From contig CACEFQ010000007.1 of NCBI GenBank assembly GCA_902558885.1, positions 38,558 to 102,557 of the forward strand: a stretch of 64,000 nucleotides of DNA. The letters run 5' to 3'. This DNA comes from an uncultured SAR116 cluster alpha proteobacterium (GTDB lineage: Bacteria > Pseudomonadota > Alphaproteobacteria > Puniceispirillales > Marisalimonadaceae). The notes beneath the pieces are model-generated. The model did not search any database, had not been told where the DNA came from, and saw only the letters and a list, made by a program, of their open reading frames with translations. Both the position numbers and the translations under genes were made by a program. Position 1 is the first letter of the stretch. Every line of letters begins with the position of its first letter. Below are positions 56,056 to 64,000 of the stretch, piece by piece.

Positions 56056-59000
56056 ATGGAAATTAATATCAAATTAGCAGAAAGCTTGATTGATGCATTT
56101 GATAAAGAAGAAACGGGAATAATATTATGGGATATTAATGATAACATTGCTTATAGAAATAAAAATATTTCTGATAGATTTATTAAATTAAATATTGACT
56201 TCGAAATAGGTCAAAATTTTTTTGATAGAATAGAAATATTTAAAAAAAAGAAAATTCTATCCATTAAAGAAATAAATATCCGCAAAAAAAATTATATTAC
56301 AGCCAAAAATACAGGAAAATCTCAACAATTTTTAATCAAGGGACCTACTGATAGATGGGTGCAAGTAAAAGACACACCAACCTCCGAAGGAAACGTACTT
56401 ACGTTAATGACAAACGTAACTGAAATTGTAGAGCAAGAAGAAAAATTAAAACAACTAGCAGACGCTATTGATGTAATGCCTAATACTCTTATGTTATGGG
56501 ATAAAAACAATAATCTTATTACAGCTAATAAGAGCTCCAGAGAGGATCAGAAAAAACTTGGTTTTGATTTAAAACCTGGATCATCAAGGCTTGAAATGGT
56601 TAAAAATGGTGTAAAAAAAGGAGTATTTTTACCAAGAAAAGGACAATCTGAGAAAGACTTTATTTTAGAACGAAAAAAAGCGTTTGATATGTTAGAGGAT
56701 GAGGATAGAAGAGAGGTTGAATTTTCTAGTGGAAATTCTTCATTGGCTATTTCAAAAAGATTACCAGACGGTGGAACTCTTCAAATTGTTACGAATATTA
56801 CAGAAATAAAAGAAAGGGAAAACTCACTTAAATTGTTGAGTGACTCCATCGAGATAATACCTAATATGTTAATGTTGTGGGACAAAGATAATAATCTGAT
56901 AATGGCAAATAAAAAAGCCAGAAACATCCAAAAAAGAATGGGATTTGATTTAAAACCAGGTGTTTCAAGGTTTGATATGTTAGAAGCTGGTTTAAAATCA
57001 GGAGCTTTACAAAACAATGAAGGTTTACCTGCAAAAGAGTGGGTTGAGAAAAGAAAAGTAGCAATCTCTAACTTAACCAACCAAGAAACTGTAGAGAGTG
57101 TAATAAATCTTAAAGAAAAAAAATTAGTCATTTTAGGCAATTCGACTAGACTTAATGATGGAGGAACTCTTCAGGTTTGGACAGACATTACTGAAATTAG
57201 AGAAAAAGAAAAAGAAGTTGCTGAAAGTCAAAGAAAAGTAAGAGAGGCTGAAGAAAAAATAACTAATGCAATTAATAGTATGCCCCACGGTATTACAATG
57301 TGGGATAAAGATATGAAACTATTAATGATTAATGATTTTGGAAAAACAGTTTGGAAAAGAGGTAATATAAATTTAAAGGTTGGTTCTTTTTACCAAGACT
57401 ATATGAACCAATCTAAGAAAAATAAATTTCTTACTTTTGATAATAAAATTGATGAAGATAATTATTATAAAAATGCAGTTGAAAAACGAAAAAATTTTAA
57501 GGGTGTTTTTACAATAGAAACACCCCCATTTTATGATGGCTCCATTTGGCAGTCAACATCAACAAGATTGCCAGATGGAGGTGTGTTTTCAATTTTATCA
57601 AACATTACAGAAATCAAAAAAAGAGAAGATTCTTTAAAACAATTAAGTGATGCAATTGAATTAACAACTAATGCGATTTTTCTATGGGATAAAGACCATA
57701 GTTTAGTTATGGGTAATAAGATAGCAAGAGATATCCAAAAGGGTTTTGGTTTCACTCTTAAGCCGGGAATTCATAGAAAAGATATGCTTGAGAACGTTAA
57801 AAAGAAAAACCTTGTCGATATTCCTGAGGGAATGAGTTTTGAAGAGTTTTATAAACAAAGAGACATAATTAGAAAAAGTAATAATAATAGTGTTTATGAA
57901 ATCTCTTTTATTAACGGGACATCTTGGTTTGTATCAGATACAAAGCTTGAAGATGGAGGCTTTCTGCAAGTTTATTCAGATATAACTGATGTTAAAAATA
58001 AAGAAAAAGAAATTCAAAAAGCCGAAGAACAAATTAAAGAAACTGAGCAAAAAATGTCTGATGCTTTAAATAGCATGCCACACGGAATAACCATGTGGGA
58101 TGAAAATGATAATCTTTCATTTGCAAATGATTTTGCTAAAAATATTCAAAAAGGTGCAGGCATGACTTTTGACGTAGGTATAAGTTATAAAGAATATACT
58201 GAAAGACAGAAAAAGAATAAATTTTTAAAGTTTGATAACGAAGAAGCAGAAAATGAATATTATAACAATGTTGTAGAAAATAGGAAAAAAGTTACAGGGG
58301 AAGTAAGTCTTCTTACTCCAGAATTTTATAATGGTACATTTTGGAACGCAACCTCAACAAGATTAAATGATGGCGGCTTGTTTTCCATTTTTACAAATAT
58401 AACTGAGCTAAAAAAACGGGAAGAAGAATTAAATAAGACTATTTCAGAATTAGATATAGCAAGAGAAAAAGCAGATGCAGCCAATCAGACTAAAAGTCAA
58501 TTTTTGGCAAATATGAGCCATGAATTAAGAACTCCTTTAAATGCTATAATAGGTTTAACAGAGATGTTAAAAGAAGATGCTGCAGATGATGGCTTGGATG
58601 ATTTTGAAGAGCCACTTGATAGAGTTTTTAATGCTGGAAAGCATCTTTTAACGCTCATAAATGATGTGTTAGATTTATCAAAAATTGAAGCAGGAAGGGT
58701 TGAATTATTTAATGAAACTTTTGAGTTAAAACAAATTCTGGATGATGTTATGAAGACATCATCACCATTAGCTCAAAAGAATAATAATGAATTAATAATA
58801 GATTACAAAACAGAAATTGATTTTGTAACTGCTGACCAAACAAGAGTTAAACAAGTTGTCTTAAACTTAATTTCTAATGCTTGTAAATTTACTGAAAAAG
58901 GGAAAATAAGTGTTCTAGTTAACAAAATTTTACGTGATGGTGGTGATTTGGTTTCCATAGATGTAAGTGACACTGGTATAGGCATGTCTGACGATCAGAT

Positions 59001-60012
59001 GTCTAGATTGTTTAATTCATTTGTCCAGGCTGATAGTTCAACCACTAGAAAATATGGTGGTACTGGTCTAGGACTTACTATATCAAAACAACTTGCAAAA
59101 TTAATGGGTGGTGATGTTGTAGTTAATAGTGAGTTAGGAAAAGGTACAACTTTTACTGCAACATTCCTTGCAGACTTCATTGGTGCATCTGAAAGTTTTA
59201 AAAATCCAAACAAGGAAACAGGTTCTCTTATAGAAAACGTAATTTCATTAGACAATAGTTATGGAAAAACAATTTTAATTATTGATGACGATCCTACTGT
59301 TAGTGAGTTAATGAAAAGACAGCTTTCTAAAGAAGGATACCAAGTTGTAATTGCACCGAACGGTAAGGATGGAATTCATTTAGCAAGAGAACTTAAACCA
59401 GATGCAATTACTCTAGATATTTTAATGCCGGAAATGGATGGTTGGTCAGTATTGCGTACTTTAAAAGCTGATCCTGAAGTTTCAAATATTCCAGTAATTA
59501 TGGCTTCAATATTAGATGAAAAAAACAAAGGTTTTTCACTTGGAGCAGCAGATTTTTTATCAAAACCAATTCAAAAAGAATATCTAATGAAATCAATAAG
59601 AAATTTGATAGGTGACAAAGAGAACTTAAAAATTTGTATTATTGAGGATGATGAAAGCCTAAGATTTACTATAAAAGAAATATTAGAAAAAATGGGTGTA
59701 GAAATTATAGAGGCTGAAAATGGGAAAGTTGGGATGTCACTTTTACAAAAGGAAGAAATTAAACCTGACTTAATTTTATTAGATTTGATGATGCCTGTTA
59801 TGAACGGTTTTGAGTTTTTAAAATCAATTAGAGAAACTGATCTAAATTCTATTCCAATTTTAGTTTTAACTGGTGCAGATTTAAGTGAGTATGAAAAATC
59901 ATTTTTATCTGGGGAAGTACAGAGAATTCTTGAAAAAAGTGAAGATACTTTATCAACAATTGTAAGTGAGGTAGGTAATGTAATCAAAACTTCTTCAAAA
60001 GAAGGAGGTTAA
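56056..60012 (+). CDS. Six-PAS hybrid sensor histidine kinase with two receiver domains
   Basis: A 1318-residue cytoplasmic hybrid kinase with no membrane segment. Six PAS repeats lie at about 12-125, 135-255, 265-385, 405-525, 535-655 and 670-790; repeats 2-6 recur every 129-137 residues and each repeat ends in a TNITEI-like motif. Next come HisKA (SHELRTPLN, His822), HATPase (NACKFTEKG, DTGIGM, GGTGLGLTISKQL) and receivers with phospho-Asp1121 and Asp1243. Repeats 4 and 6 both read NSMPHGITMWD. GAGGAG precedes the start. It probably senses an internal signal and phosphorylates the two following regulators. Confidence 0.93.
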   Translation: MEINIKLAESLIDAFDKEETGIILWDINDNIAYRNKNISDRFIKLNIDFEIGQNFFDRIEIFKKKKILSIKEINIRKKNYITAKNTGKSQQFLIKGPTDRWVQVKDTPTSEGNVLTLMTNVTEIVEQEEKLKQLADAIDVMPNTLMLWDKNNNLITANKSSREDQKKLGFDLKPGSSRLEMVKNGVKKGVFLPRKGQSEKDFILERKKAFDMLEDEDRREVEFSSGNSSLAISKRLPDGGTLQIVTNITEIKERENSLKLLSDSIEIIPNMLMLWDKDNNLIMANKKARNIQKRMGFDLKPGVSRFDMLEAGLKSGALQNNEGLPAKEWVEKRKVAISNLTNQETVESVINLKEKKLVILGNSTRLNDGGTLQVWTDITEIREKEKEVAESQRKVREAEEKITNAINSMPHGITMWDKDMKLLMINDFGKTVWKRGNINLKVGSFYQDYMNQSKKNKFLTFDNKIDEDNYYKNAVEKRKNFKGVFTIETPPFYDGSIWQSTSTRLPDGGVFSILSNITEIKKREDSLKQLSDAIELTTNAIFLWDKDHSLVMGNKIARDIQKGFGFTLKPGIHRKDMLENVKKKNLVDIPEGMSFEEFYKQRDIIRKSNNNSVYEISFINGTSWFVSDTKLEDGGFLQVYSDITDVKNKEKEIQKAEEQIKETEQKMSDALNSMPHGITMWDENDNLSFANDFAKNIQKGAGMTFDVGISYKEYTERQKKNKFLKFDNEEAENEYYNNVVENRKKVTGEVSLLTPEFYNGTFWNATSTRLNDGGLFSIFTNITELKKREEELNKTISELDIAREKADAANQTKSQFLANMSHELRTPLNAIIGLTEMLKEDAADDGLDDFEEPLDRVFNAGKHLLTLINDVLDLSKIEAGRVELFNETFELKQILDDVMKTSSPLAQKNNNELIIDYKTEIDFVTADQTRVKQVVLNLISNACKFTEKGKISVLVNKILRDGGDLVSIDVSDTGIGMSDDQMSRLFNSFVQADSSTTRKYGGTGLGLTISKQLAKLMGGDVVVNSELGKGTTFTATFLADFIGASESFKNPNKETGSLIENVISLDNSYGKTILIIDDDPTVSELMKRQLSKEGYQVVIAPNGKDGIHLARELKPDAITLDILMPEMDGWSVLRTLKADPEVSNIPVIMASILDEKNKGFSLGAADFLSKPIQKEYLMKSIRNLIGDKENLKICIIEDDESLRFTIKEILEKMGVEIIEAENGKVGMSLLQKEEIKPDLILLDLMMPVMNGFEFLKSIRETDLNSIPILVLTGADLSEYEKSFLSGEVQRILEKSEDTLSTIVSEVGNVIKTSSKEGG

Positions 60013-60014
60013 AA

Positions 60015-60389
60015 ATGACAAAAATTTTATACGTAGAAGATAATGAAGATAATGTTTATATGTTATCTAGACGATTAAAAAGAAAAGGTTTTGATATAGT
60101 TGTTGCTGTAGATGGTGAGCAGGGTGTAGAGATGGCATCAACAGAAAAACCAGATCTTATTCTAATGGATTTAAGTTTACCCAAGATGGATGGATGGACT
60201 GCTACTAAACATATTAAAAGTAATGAAGAGCTTAAATCAATCCCAATAATTGCTTTATCAGCTCATGCAATGGAAGAACATAAGCAAAGAGCACTCGATA
60301 GTGGATGTAATGATTATGATACAAAACCAGTAGATATTAATAGATTATTATCTAAAATATCAGAGCAGTTAGGTATTAAAAATGATTAA
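60015..60389 (+). CDS. Single-domain response regulator (DivK-like)
   Basis: A 124-residue receiver domain only. It has VEDNEDN acid residues, phospho-Asp in LILMDLSLPKMDG, IIALSAHAM and the Lys of TKPV. A full AAGGAGG sits six bases before the ATG and overlaps the end of the kinase gene, suggesting high expression and coupling. DivK-type regulators relay phosphate or act by protein contact. The next gene overlaps by 8 bp. Confidence 0.92.
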   Translation: MTKILYVEDNEDNVYMLSRRLKRKGFDIVVAVDGEQGVEMASTEKPDLILMDLSLPKMDGWTATKHIKSNEELKSIPIIALSAHAMEEHKQRALDSGCNDYDTKPVDINRLLSKISEQLGIKND

Positions 60390-61422
60390 TAAAGAAGATG
60401 CTAATATTCTAATTGTTGATGATATTGAAGATAATAGATACACACTTGAAAGAAGGTTAAAAAGAGATGGTTATACAAATATTTTTTTAGCAGAGGGTGG
60501 AAAAACAGCCCTAAAGATGGCTGTAGAACATAAATTTGATTTAATTCTTTTAGACTTAATGATGCCAGATATGAGTGGCCTTGAAGTTCTTAAATATTTA
60601 AAAGGTGATCCTCTTCAAAGATCGATCCCAGTAATTATGGTTACTGCATCAGATGAAGTTGAAACTGCTGCTGAATGCATAATAAATGGTGCAGACGATT
60701 TTATTACCAAGCCATTTAATGGAACTTTGCTCAAAGCCAGAGTTGGTGCAAGTTTAGAGAAAAAAAGATTAAGAGATACAGAAGAAAATTATCTGGACAG
60801 GGTTGAAACAGATAAAAAAAGATCCCAACAAATATTGAAAACTGTTATGCCTACTTCTGTGGCTAATGAACTACAGTCATCTGGTAAAGTGAGGTCAAGA
60901 AGATATGATGATGTAGCAATTTTAATTTGTGATTTAGTTGGTTTTACTTCTTTTTGTGAAAAAAATGATCCTGAATTAGTAGTTGAAACCTTGCAGGGTC
61001 TTGTAGAAAATTTTGAAAAAGCTTTTGAAGAATTTGGGTTGGAAAAAATAAAAACGGTTGGTGATGCTATTGTTGCGGTTGCTGGTTTGTCTTCGCATGC
61101 TATCTCTCCAGTAAAGTCATGTGTTGATTGCTCTTACAAATTAAGAGAGATTGCAAACTCGCATTCAATGCCTTGGGATCTTCATCTTGGTATACACTCA
61201 GGCTCACTGGTAGCTGGCACTGTTGGAACTAAAACAGTCCAATTTGATATTTTAGGGAAAACAGTTAATGTCGCATTCAACATATGTGATATGTCCGAAT
61301 CAAATCAAATTTTGATTTCAAGTGATGCCTGGATGACAGCAAGGAATGAAATTAAAGTTAAATCAATTGGATTGAAAAGACTTAAAAGTGGTCAAGATAT
61401 TGAAATGTTAGAGTGTGTTTAG
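60382..61422 (+). CDS. Response regulator with class III nucleotide cyclase output domain
   Basis: 346 residues: an N-terminal receiver (1-120, phospho-Asp in LILLDLMMPDMSG, Lys in ITKPFN), a linker coiled segment, and a cyclase domain (about 165-345). Metal-binding Asp184 (ICDLVGFTSF) and Asp228 (KTVGDAIVA) are present, and the substrate-selecting residues fit ATP. The transition-state Asn296 is kept (TVNVA), but the Arg expected four residues later is Asn300 (VAFNIC), so activity may be weak. It is likely the output of the preceding kinase. Convergent with the PhyH gene. Confidence 0.9.
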   Translation: MINKEDANILIVDDIEDNRYTLERRLKRDGYTNIFLAEGGKTALKMAVEHKFDLILLDLMMPDMSGLEVLKYLKGDPLQRSIPVIMVTASDEVETAAECIINGADDFITKPFNGTLLKARVGASLEKKRLRDTEENYLDRVETDKKRSQQILKTVMPTSVANELQSSGKVRSRRYDDVAILICDLVGFTSFCEKNDPELVVETLQGLVENFEKAFEEFGLEKIKTVGDAIVAVAGLSSHAISPVKSCVDCSYKLREIANSHSMPWDLHLGIHSGSLVAGTVGTKTVQFDILGKTVNVAFNICDMSESNQILISSDAWMTARNEIKVKSIGLKRLKSGQDIEMLECV

Positions 61423-61424
61423 AA

Positions 61425-62240
61425 TTACCACTCGTTTTCAAATTCGTGCGAAAATGAAAACATTTTTTGAGGAGTTGCTTCTCCTCTAGGAATTTGAGCT
61501 GTAGGATTTAACTTAAATTTATCAACACCTCTAGCAAGTTGTGTTTCAAAAAAAGGCCAAATTTTTAAATCACCCTTGACATTAGTTGGTGAAAATCTCA
61601 TGGTAACACCACATCTTCTCCTATCAGAATTATTTGCTTCCGATCCGTGTAAAAGGGCATCATTATGAAGGGATATTTCTCCAGCTTTCAAATTTAGTGA
61701 AACTATTTTTGTTTCATCTAATTGATCAAATGATACTTCTTGATCAAGAACTAAATTTTTAGCAGTATTTTTTTTGTGAACAAATCGTCCCATTTTATGA
61801 CTTCCAGAAACAACTTTCATTGCACCATTTTCTTCATCTGTATCAAAAACTGCAAGCCATACTGTGACAGCATTAGATGGATTTAATGGCCAATATTGAG
61901 CGTCTTGGTGCCATGGTACCACTGAACCATCTTTAGGTTCTTTACTAAAAAATTGTCCGCCCCATTGAACAAAATTGGGACCTAACAAATCTTCAACATA
62001 ATTTAAAATAGCTGGTGTTCTACACAGATCATAAAATTTTTTACTAGCTTTATGCCACATGTTAGTCTTATTAATATCAATATTTGGAGGTAACTTTGAA
62101 CTAAGTTCATCATACCAATTATGCAAGTCCTTAACTGCATTTTCTGAGAACACTGGAAGACCAGTTACGTATCCTTCATTTATATATTGCTTTTTTTCTT
62201 TTTGTGTGAGTCTTCTAGCTTTCTGATCAATTTCAAACAA
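61425..62240 (-). CDS. Phytanoyl-CoA dioxygenase family protein
   Basis: Fe(II)/2-oxoglutarate-dependent oxygenase of 271 residues. The metal ligands are visible as HxD in VPWHQDAQYW and the distal His in DALLHGSEANN, with an Arg in DRRRCGVTMRF for 2-oxoglutarate. The start is TTG at 62240, preceded by GGAGGG. It lies 3 bp after the RraA-like gene, forming an operon with it. The substrate is unknown. Confidence 0.87.
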   Translation of the reverse strand: MFEIDQKARRLTQKEKKQYINEGYVTGLPVFSENAVKDLHNWYDELSSKLPPNIDINKTNMWHKASKKFYDLCRTPAILNYVEDLLGPNFVQWGGQFFSKEPKDGSVVPWHQDAQYWPLNPSNAVTVWLAVFDTDEENGAMKVVSGSHKMGRFVHKKNTAKNLVLDQEVSFDQLDETKIVSLNLKAGEISLHNDALLHGSEANNSDRRRCGVTMRFSPTNVKGDLKIWPFFETQLARGVDKFKLNPTAQIPRGEATPQKMFSFSHEFENEW

Positions 62241-62243
62241 TAT

Positions 62244-62963
62244 TCATCCCTCCCATTTTTCATTTGAAGCTTTTGTCCATGCCTCTTTGAGTTTTTCAAT
62301 ATTGAAGTTGTCTTGTTTTGCAGCTTCGATAAGATGGTTTTCTTTTTTAGTCATGTGATTAATAGCTTTTTTGATAATTGAGAGCGCTTGGTCTGGTATA
62401 ATAACTGCTCCATGTTGATCTGCATGAATTATATCACCATCGTTAATATTGAGGCCGTGGACGTTAACAGATGATTTGAATTCAACAACGTGAACGTAAG
62501 CATGACTTGGTCCAATACCATTAGCTAAAACCTGATAACTTTTATCTATTGCATCTAAATCTCTTAATAAACCACTCGTTATTGTACCTTCCAGTCCCAA
62601 GCCTTTATGTAGAGAAACATTCACTTCACCCCAAAACGATCCTGTTGGATTTGGCCAATCTAGATCTTCAATTACACATACTGGTGAAGCTTCTGGGTAT
62701 TCTTCAAATTTTTTACAAATATATTCATAATATCTTAATCTTATAGATGTGGTTTCTTCAGGTGATAATATAGGAGGATTAGAAGCTCTTATTTTAGCTG
62801 TTCTTGCTATTCCAACAATAGGTTCAAGAGAAGGATTTGCTGATATAAATGGATATTTTGTATAACCATCAGCAGATCTTGAGCCCCTAAAAATATCAAG
62901 AGCATTTGATATTGTAGGAGTATCAAACTTCTTTAAAAAAGTTATTAATTCGTTATTTAACAA
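62244..62963 (-). CDS. RraA family protein (possible HMG/CHA aldolase or oxaloacetate decarboxylase)
   Basis: 239 residues of the RraA/aldolase fold. The signature GTITSGLLRDLDAI (Gly, then Arg-Asp) is present, with IIHADQHGAVIIP near 180, as in 4-hydroxy-4-methyl-2-oxoglutarate aldolases. The start is TTG at 62963 after a very strong AAAGGGGGGAG. The context (glucokinase upstream, PhyH oxygenase downstream) suggests a catabolic enzyme rather than the RNase E inhibitor RraA. Confidence 0.85.
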   Translation of the reverse strand: MLNNELITFLKKFDTPTISNALDIFRGSRSADGYTKYPFISANPSLEPIVGIARTAKIRASNPPILSPEETTSIRLRYYEYICKKFEEYPEASPVCVIEDLDWPNPTGSFWGEVNVSLHKGLGLEGTITSGLLRDLDAIDKSYQVLANGIGPSHAYVHVVEFKSSVNVHGLNINDGDIIHADQHGAVIIPDQALSIIKKAINHMTKKENHLIEAAKQDNFNIEKLKEAWTKASNEKWEG

Positions 62964-63021
62964 AAATCTCCCCCCTTTAATAATAATGTAAACTATTGAA
63001 TATTTTTTTTAAAAGCAAAAT

Positions 63022-64000
63022 TTATTTATTTGTTATAATTTTTGAGCTGTAATGCGGGTTATTTATAGCTTTGGATGCGCCTATCAAACCATTATTATTA
63101 TTTTCAGTAAGCCATACCGGTATATTTTTTACATATTCGTATCGTCTTCCTTTATTCAAAAAATTTACATCAAAATTACTTTCACTTAAAATTGATTGTA
63201 ATTTTGGAGTGATCCCACCTGCAATCACAACACCGCATTGTGTTCCATTAATTAAAATAACGCTAGATACTATTGTACCAAAAATACTAAAAAATAATTT
63301 AATAGTTTCATATGCTCTGGGCTCGCCCTTCAAAGCATAATCACCAATTATCGGTGCTTTTAACTTCTCTGAAGGGCTTTCATTTTTAAAACAAATAAAT
63401 TCATATATTTCTTCAATACCTGAACCGCTTACAATTCGTTCATTAGAAACATGATTATATTTTTTTCTTAAAAACTGGAGTAATTCTATTTCAATATCAG
63501 AATTTGGAGCAAAAGACGAATGTCCTCCTTCACCTTCTATGGCTATTGGAAAATTATTTATATTTAATAAAGTACATACTCCCAGACCGGTACCAGGACC
63601 AGAAACTAAAAGGGGGGAATTTTTTGTAGGTATACCATTTCTAATAGTTTTTAAATCATATTTGCCTAATAATTTTTCATCCAATACTTTATTTTCAGAT
63701 ATATCTTCGTAAAAAGAGTTTAAGCTTAGGCATTGTGCTACAAAATCGTTAATAAAAATTAACTTGTTTAAATTAAAATATTTAAAAATTTCGGATTGTT
63801 TGAATTGCCAATGATTATTAGTAAATTTAATTACATCTTTTGTTGTATGTGATGCTAATGCAATTGACATGTTTTCGATGTCTAAATTATTTGTATGTTG
63901 GTAATGCTCAATGGCATCATAAATATTTTCAAAATCAGTACATTTTAAATAAGCAAAATTATCAAGTTCACCATTGTCCTTCTCTTGATAAGCAAACCTA
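63022..64000 (-). CDS. glk: Glucokinase (partial, 5' end off window)
   Basis: ATP-dependent glucokinase of the bacterial Glk family. The frame stays open from the stop at 63022 to the window edge, reading back through IALASHTTK to RFAYQEKD, which follows the GGTN nucleotide motif just outside. The internal ATG at 63870 is therefore not the true start. Visible motifs include INDFVAQC, GPGTGLGVCTL, EGEGGHSSFAP and GVVIAGGITPK, with IPVWLTE near the C-terminus. About 10 N-terminal residues are missing. Confidence 0.92.
   Translation of the reverse strand, partial: RFAYQEKDNGELDNFAYLKCTDFENIYDAIEHYQHTNNLDIENMSIALASHTTKDVIKFTNNHWQFKQSEIFKYFNLNKLIFINDFVAQCLSLNSFYEDISENKVLDEKLLGKYDLKTIRNGIPTKNSPLLVSGPGTGLGVCTLLNINNFPIAIEGEGGHSSFAPNSDIEIELLQFLRKKYNHVSNERIVSGSGIEEIYEFICFKNESPSEKLKAPIIGDYALKGEPRAYETIKLFFSIFGTIVSSVILINGTQCGVVIAGGITPKLQSILSESNFDVNFLNKGRRYEYVKNIPVWLTENNNNGLIGASKAINNPHYSSKIITNK

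Noticed and set aside
63022..63870. Complete glucokinase starting at the ATG at 63870.
   Set aside because: The frame continues upstream to the window edge with conserved glucokinase sequence, so the gene is truncated by the window and the ATG is internal.
1..64000. tRNA or rRNA genes, CRISPR arrays, insertion sequences, prophage or a replication origin.
   Set aside because: All gaps are short and were read; none holds a tRNA T-arm signature, spaced direct repeats, terminal inverted repeats with a transposase, or clustered DnaA boxes. The hda gene alone does not mark an origin.

Overview
The window comes from a very AT-rich, tightly packed genome. Neighbouring genes often overlap by 1-8 bp, no gene-free stretch reaches 300 bp, and TTG/GTG starts are common. 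Gene content and order are alphaproteobacterial: rpsF-rpsR-rplI-dnaB-alr-mlaE-mlaF; fabD-fabG-acpP-fabF-mltG-gmk; lptF-lptG-surA-pdxA-rsmA; an EipB (DUF1849) protein; an Hda with a clamp-binding motif; a CtaH-like oxidase subunit; and DUF1127. The style suggests a streamlined, probably marine, alphaproteobacterium (SAR11-like or low-GC Rhodospirillales-like). The exact lineage cannot be fixed without a tree.

1-36.3 kb is mostly housekeeping. It holds Mla lipid transport, cell-wall and ribosomal genes, and the replicative helicase, with a structured leader before rpsF. Next come fatty-acid synthesis, LPS export (lptF/lptG, with lptD missing from its usual place), a SurA-like chaperone, pdxA, rsmA, pepA and ndk. 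These are followed by purM, a DUF2066/PerM/Hda cluster, rnd, eipB, rpmG, rnr-topA, plsY, a PyrC-like protein lacking the HxH metal ligands next to pyrB, ruvX and gatCAB.

36.3-45.7 kb is accessory metabolism: an EamA exporter, aldo/keto reductase, PanE-like reductase, aspartate dehydrogenase, gamma-glutamyltransferase-like protein, a tripartite tricarboxylate transporter (TctC, a strong intrinsic terminator, then TctB-TctA) and a cupin.

45.7-50.1 kb is the most regulatory stretch. A DUF1127 gene is followed by a 113-bp 3' region with two C-rich, anti-Shine-Dalgarno-like motifs, one of them in a hairpin loop, and then a strong terminator. This layout resembles the CcaF1-CcsR (Cuckoo RNA) locus of Rhodobacter. 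Beside it, a TPP riboswitch leads thiM-thiE-SDR-MFS, so the MFS protein is a candidate transporter of a thiamin precursor.

50.1-61.4 kb is a signalling region. It holds a class III cyclase fused to an alpha/beta hydrolase, an acyl-CoA dehydrogenase, an ADP-forming CoA ligase, and then a compact same-strand set: metallo-beta-lactamase-fold hydrolase, cyclic-nucleotide-binding protein, a 1318-residue six-PAS hybrid histidine kinase, a single-domain receiver, and a receiver-cyclase whose transition-state arginine is replaced. The window ends with PhyH-type oxygenase, RraA-type and glucokinase genes; glucokinase runs off the right edge and mlaF off the left.

No tRNA, rRNA, CRISPR array, transposase or phage gene was seen.
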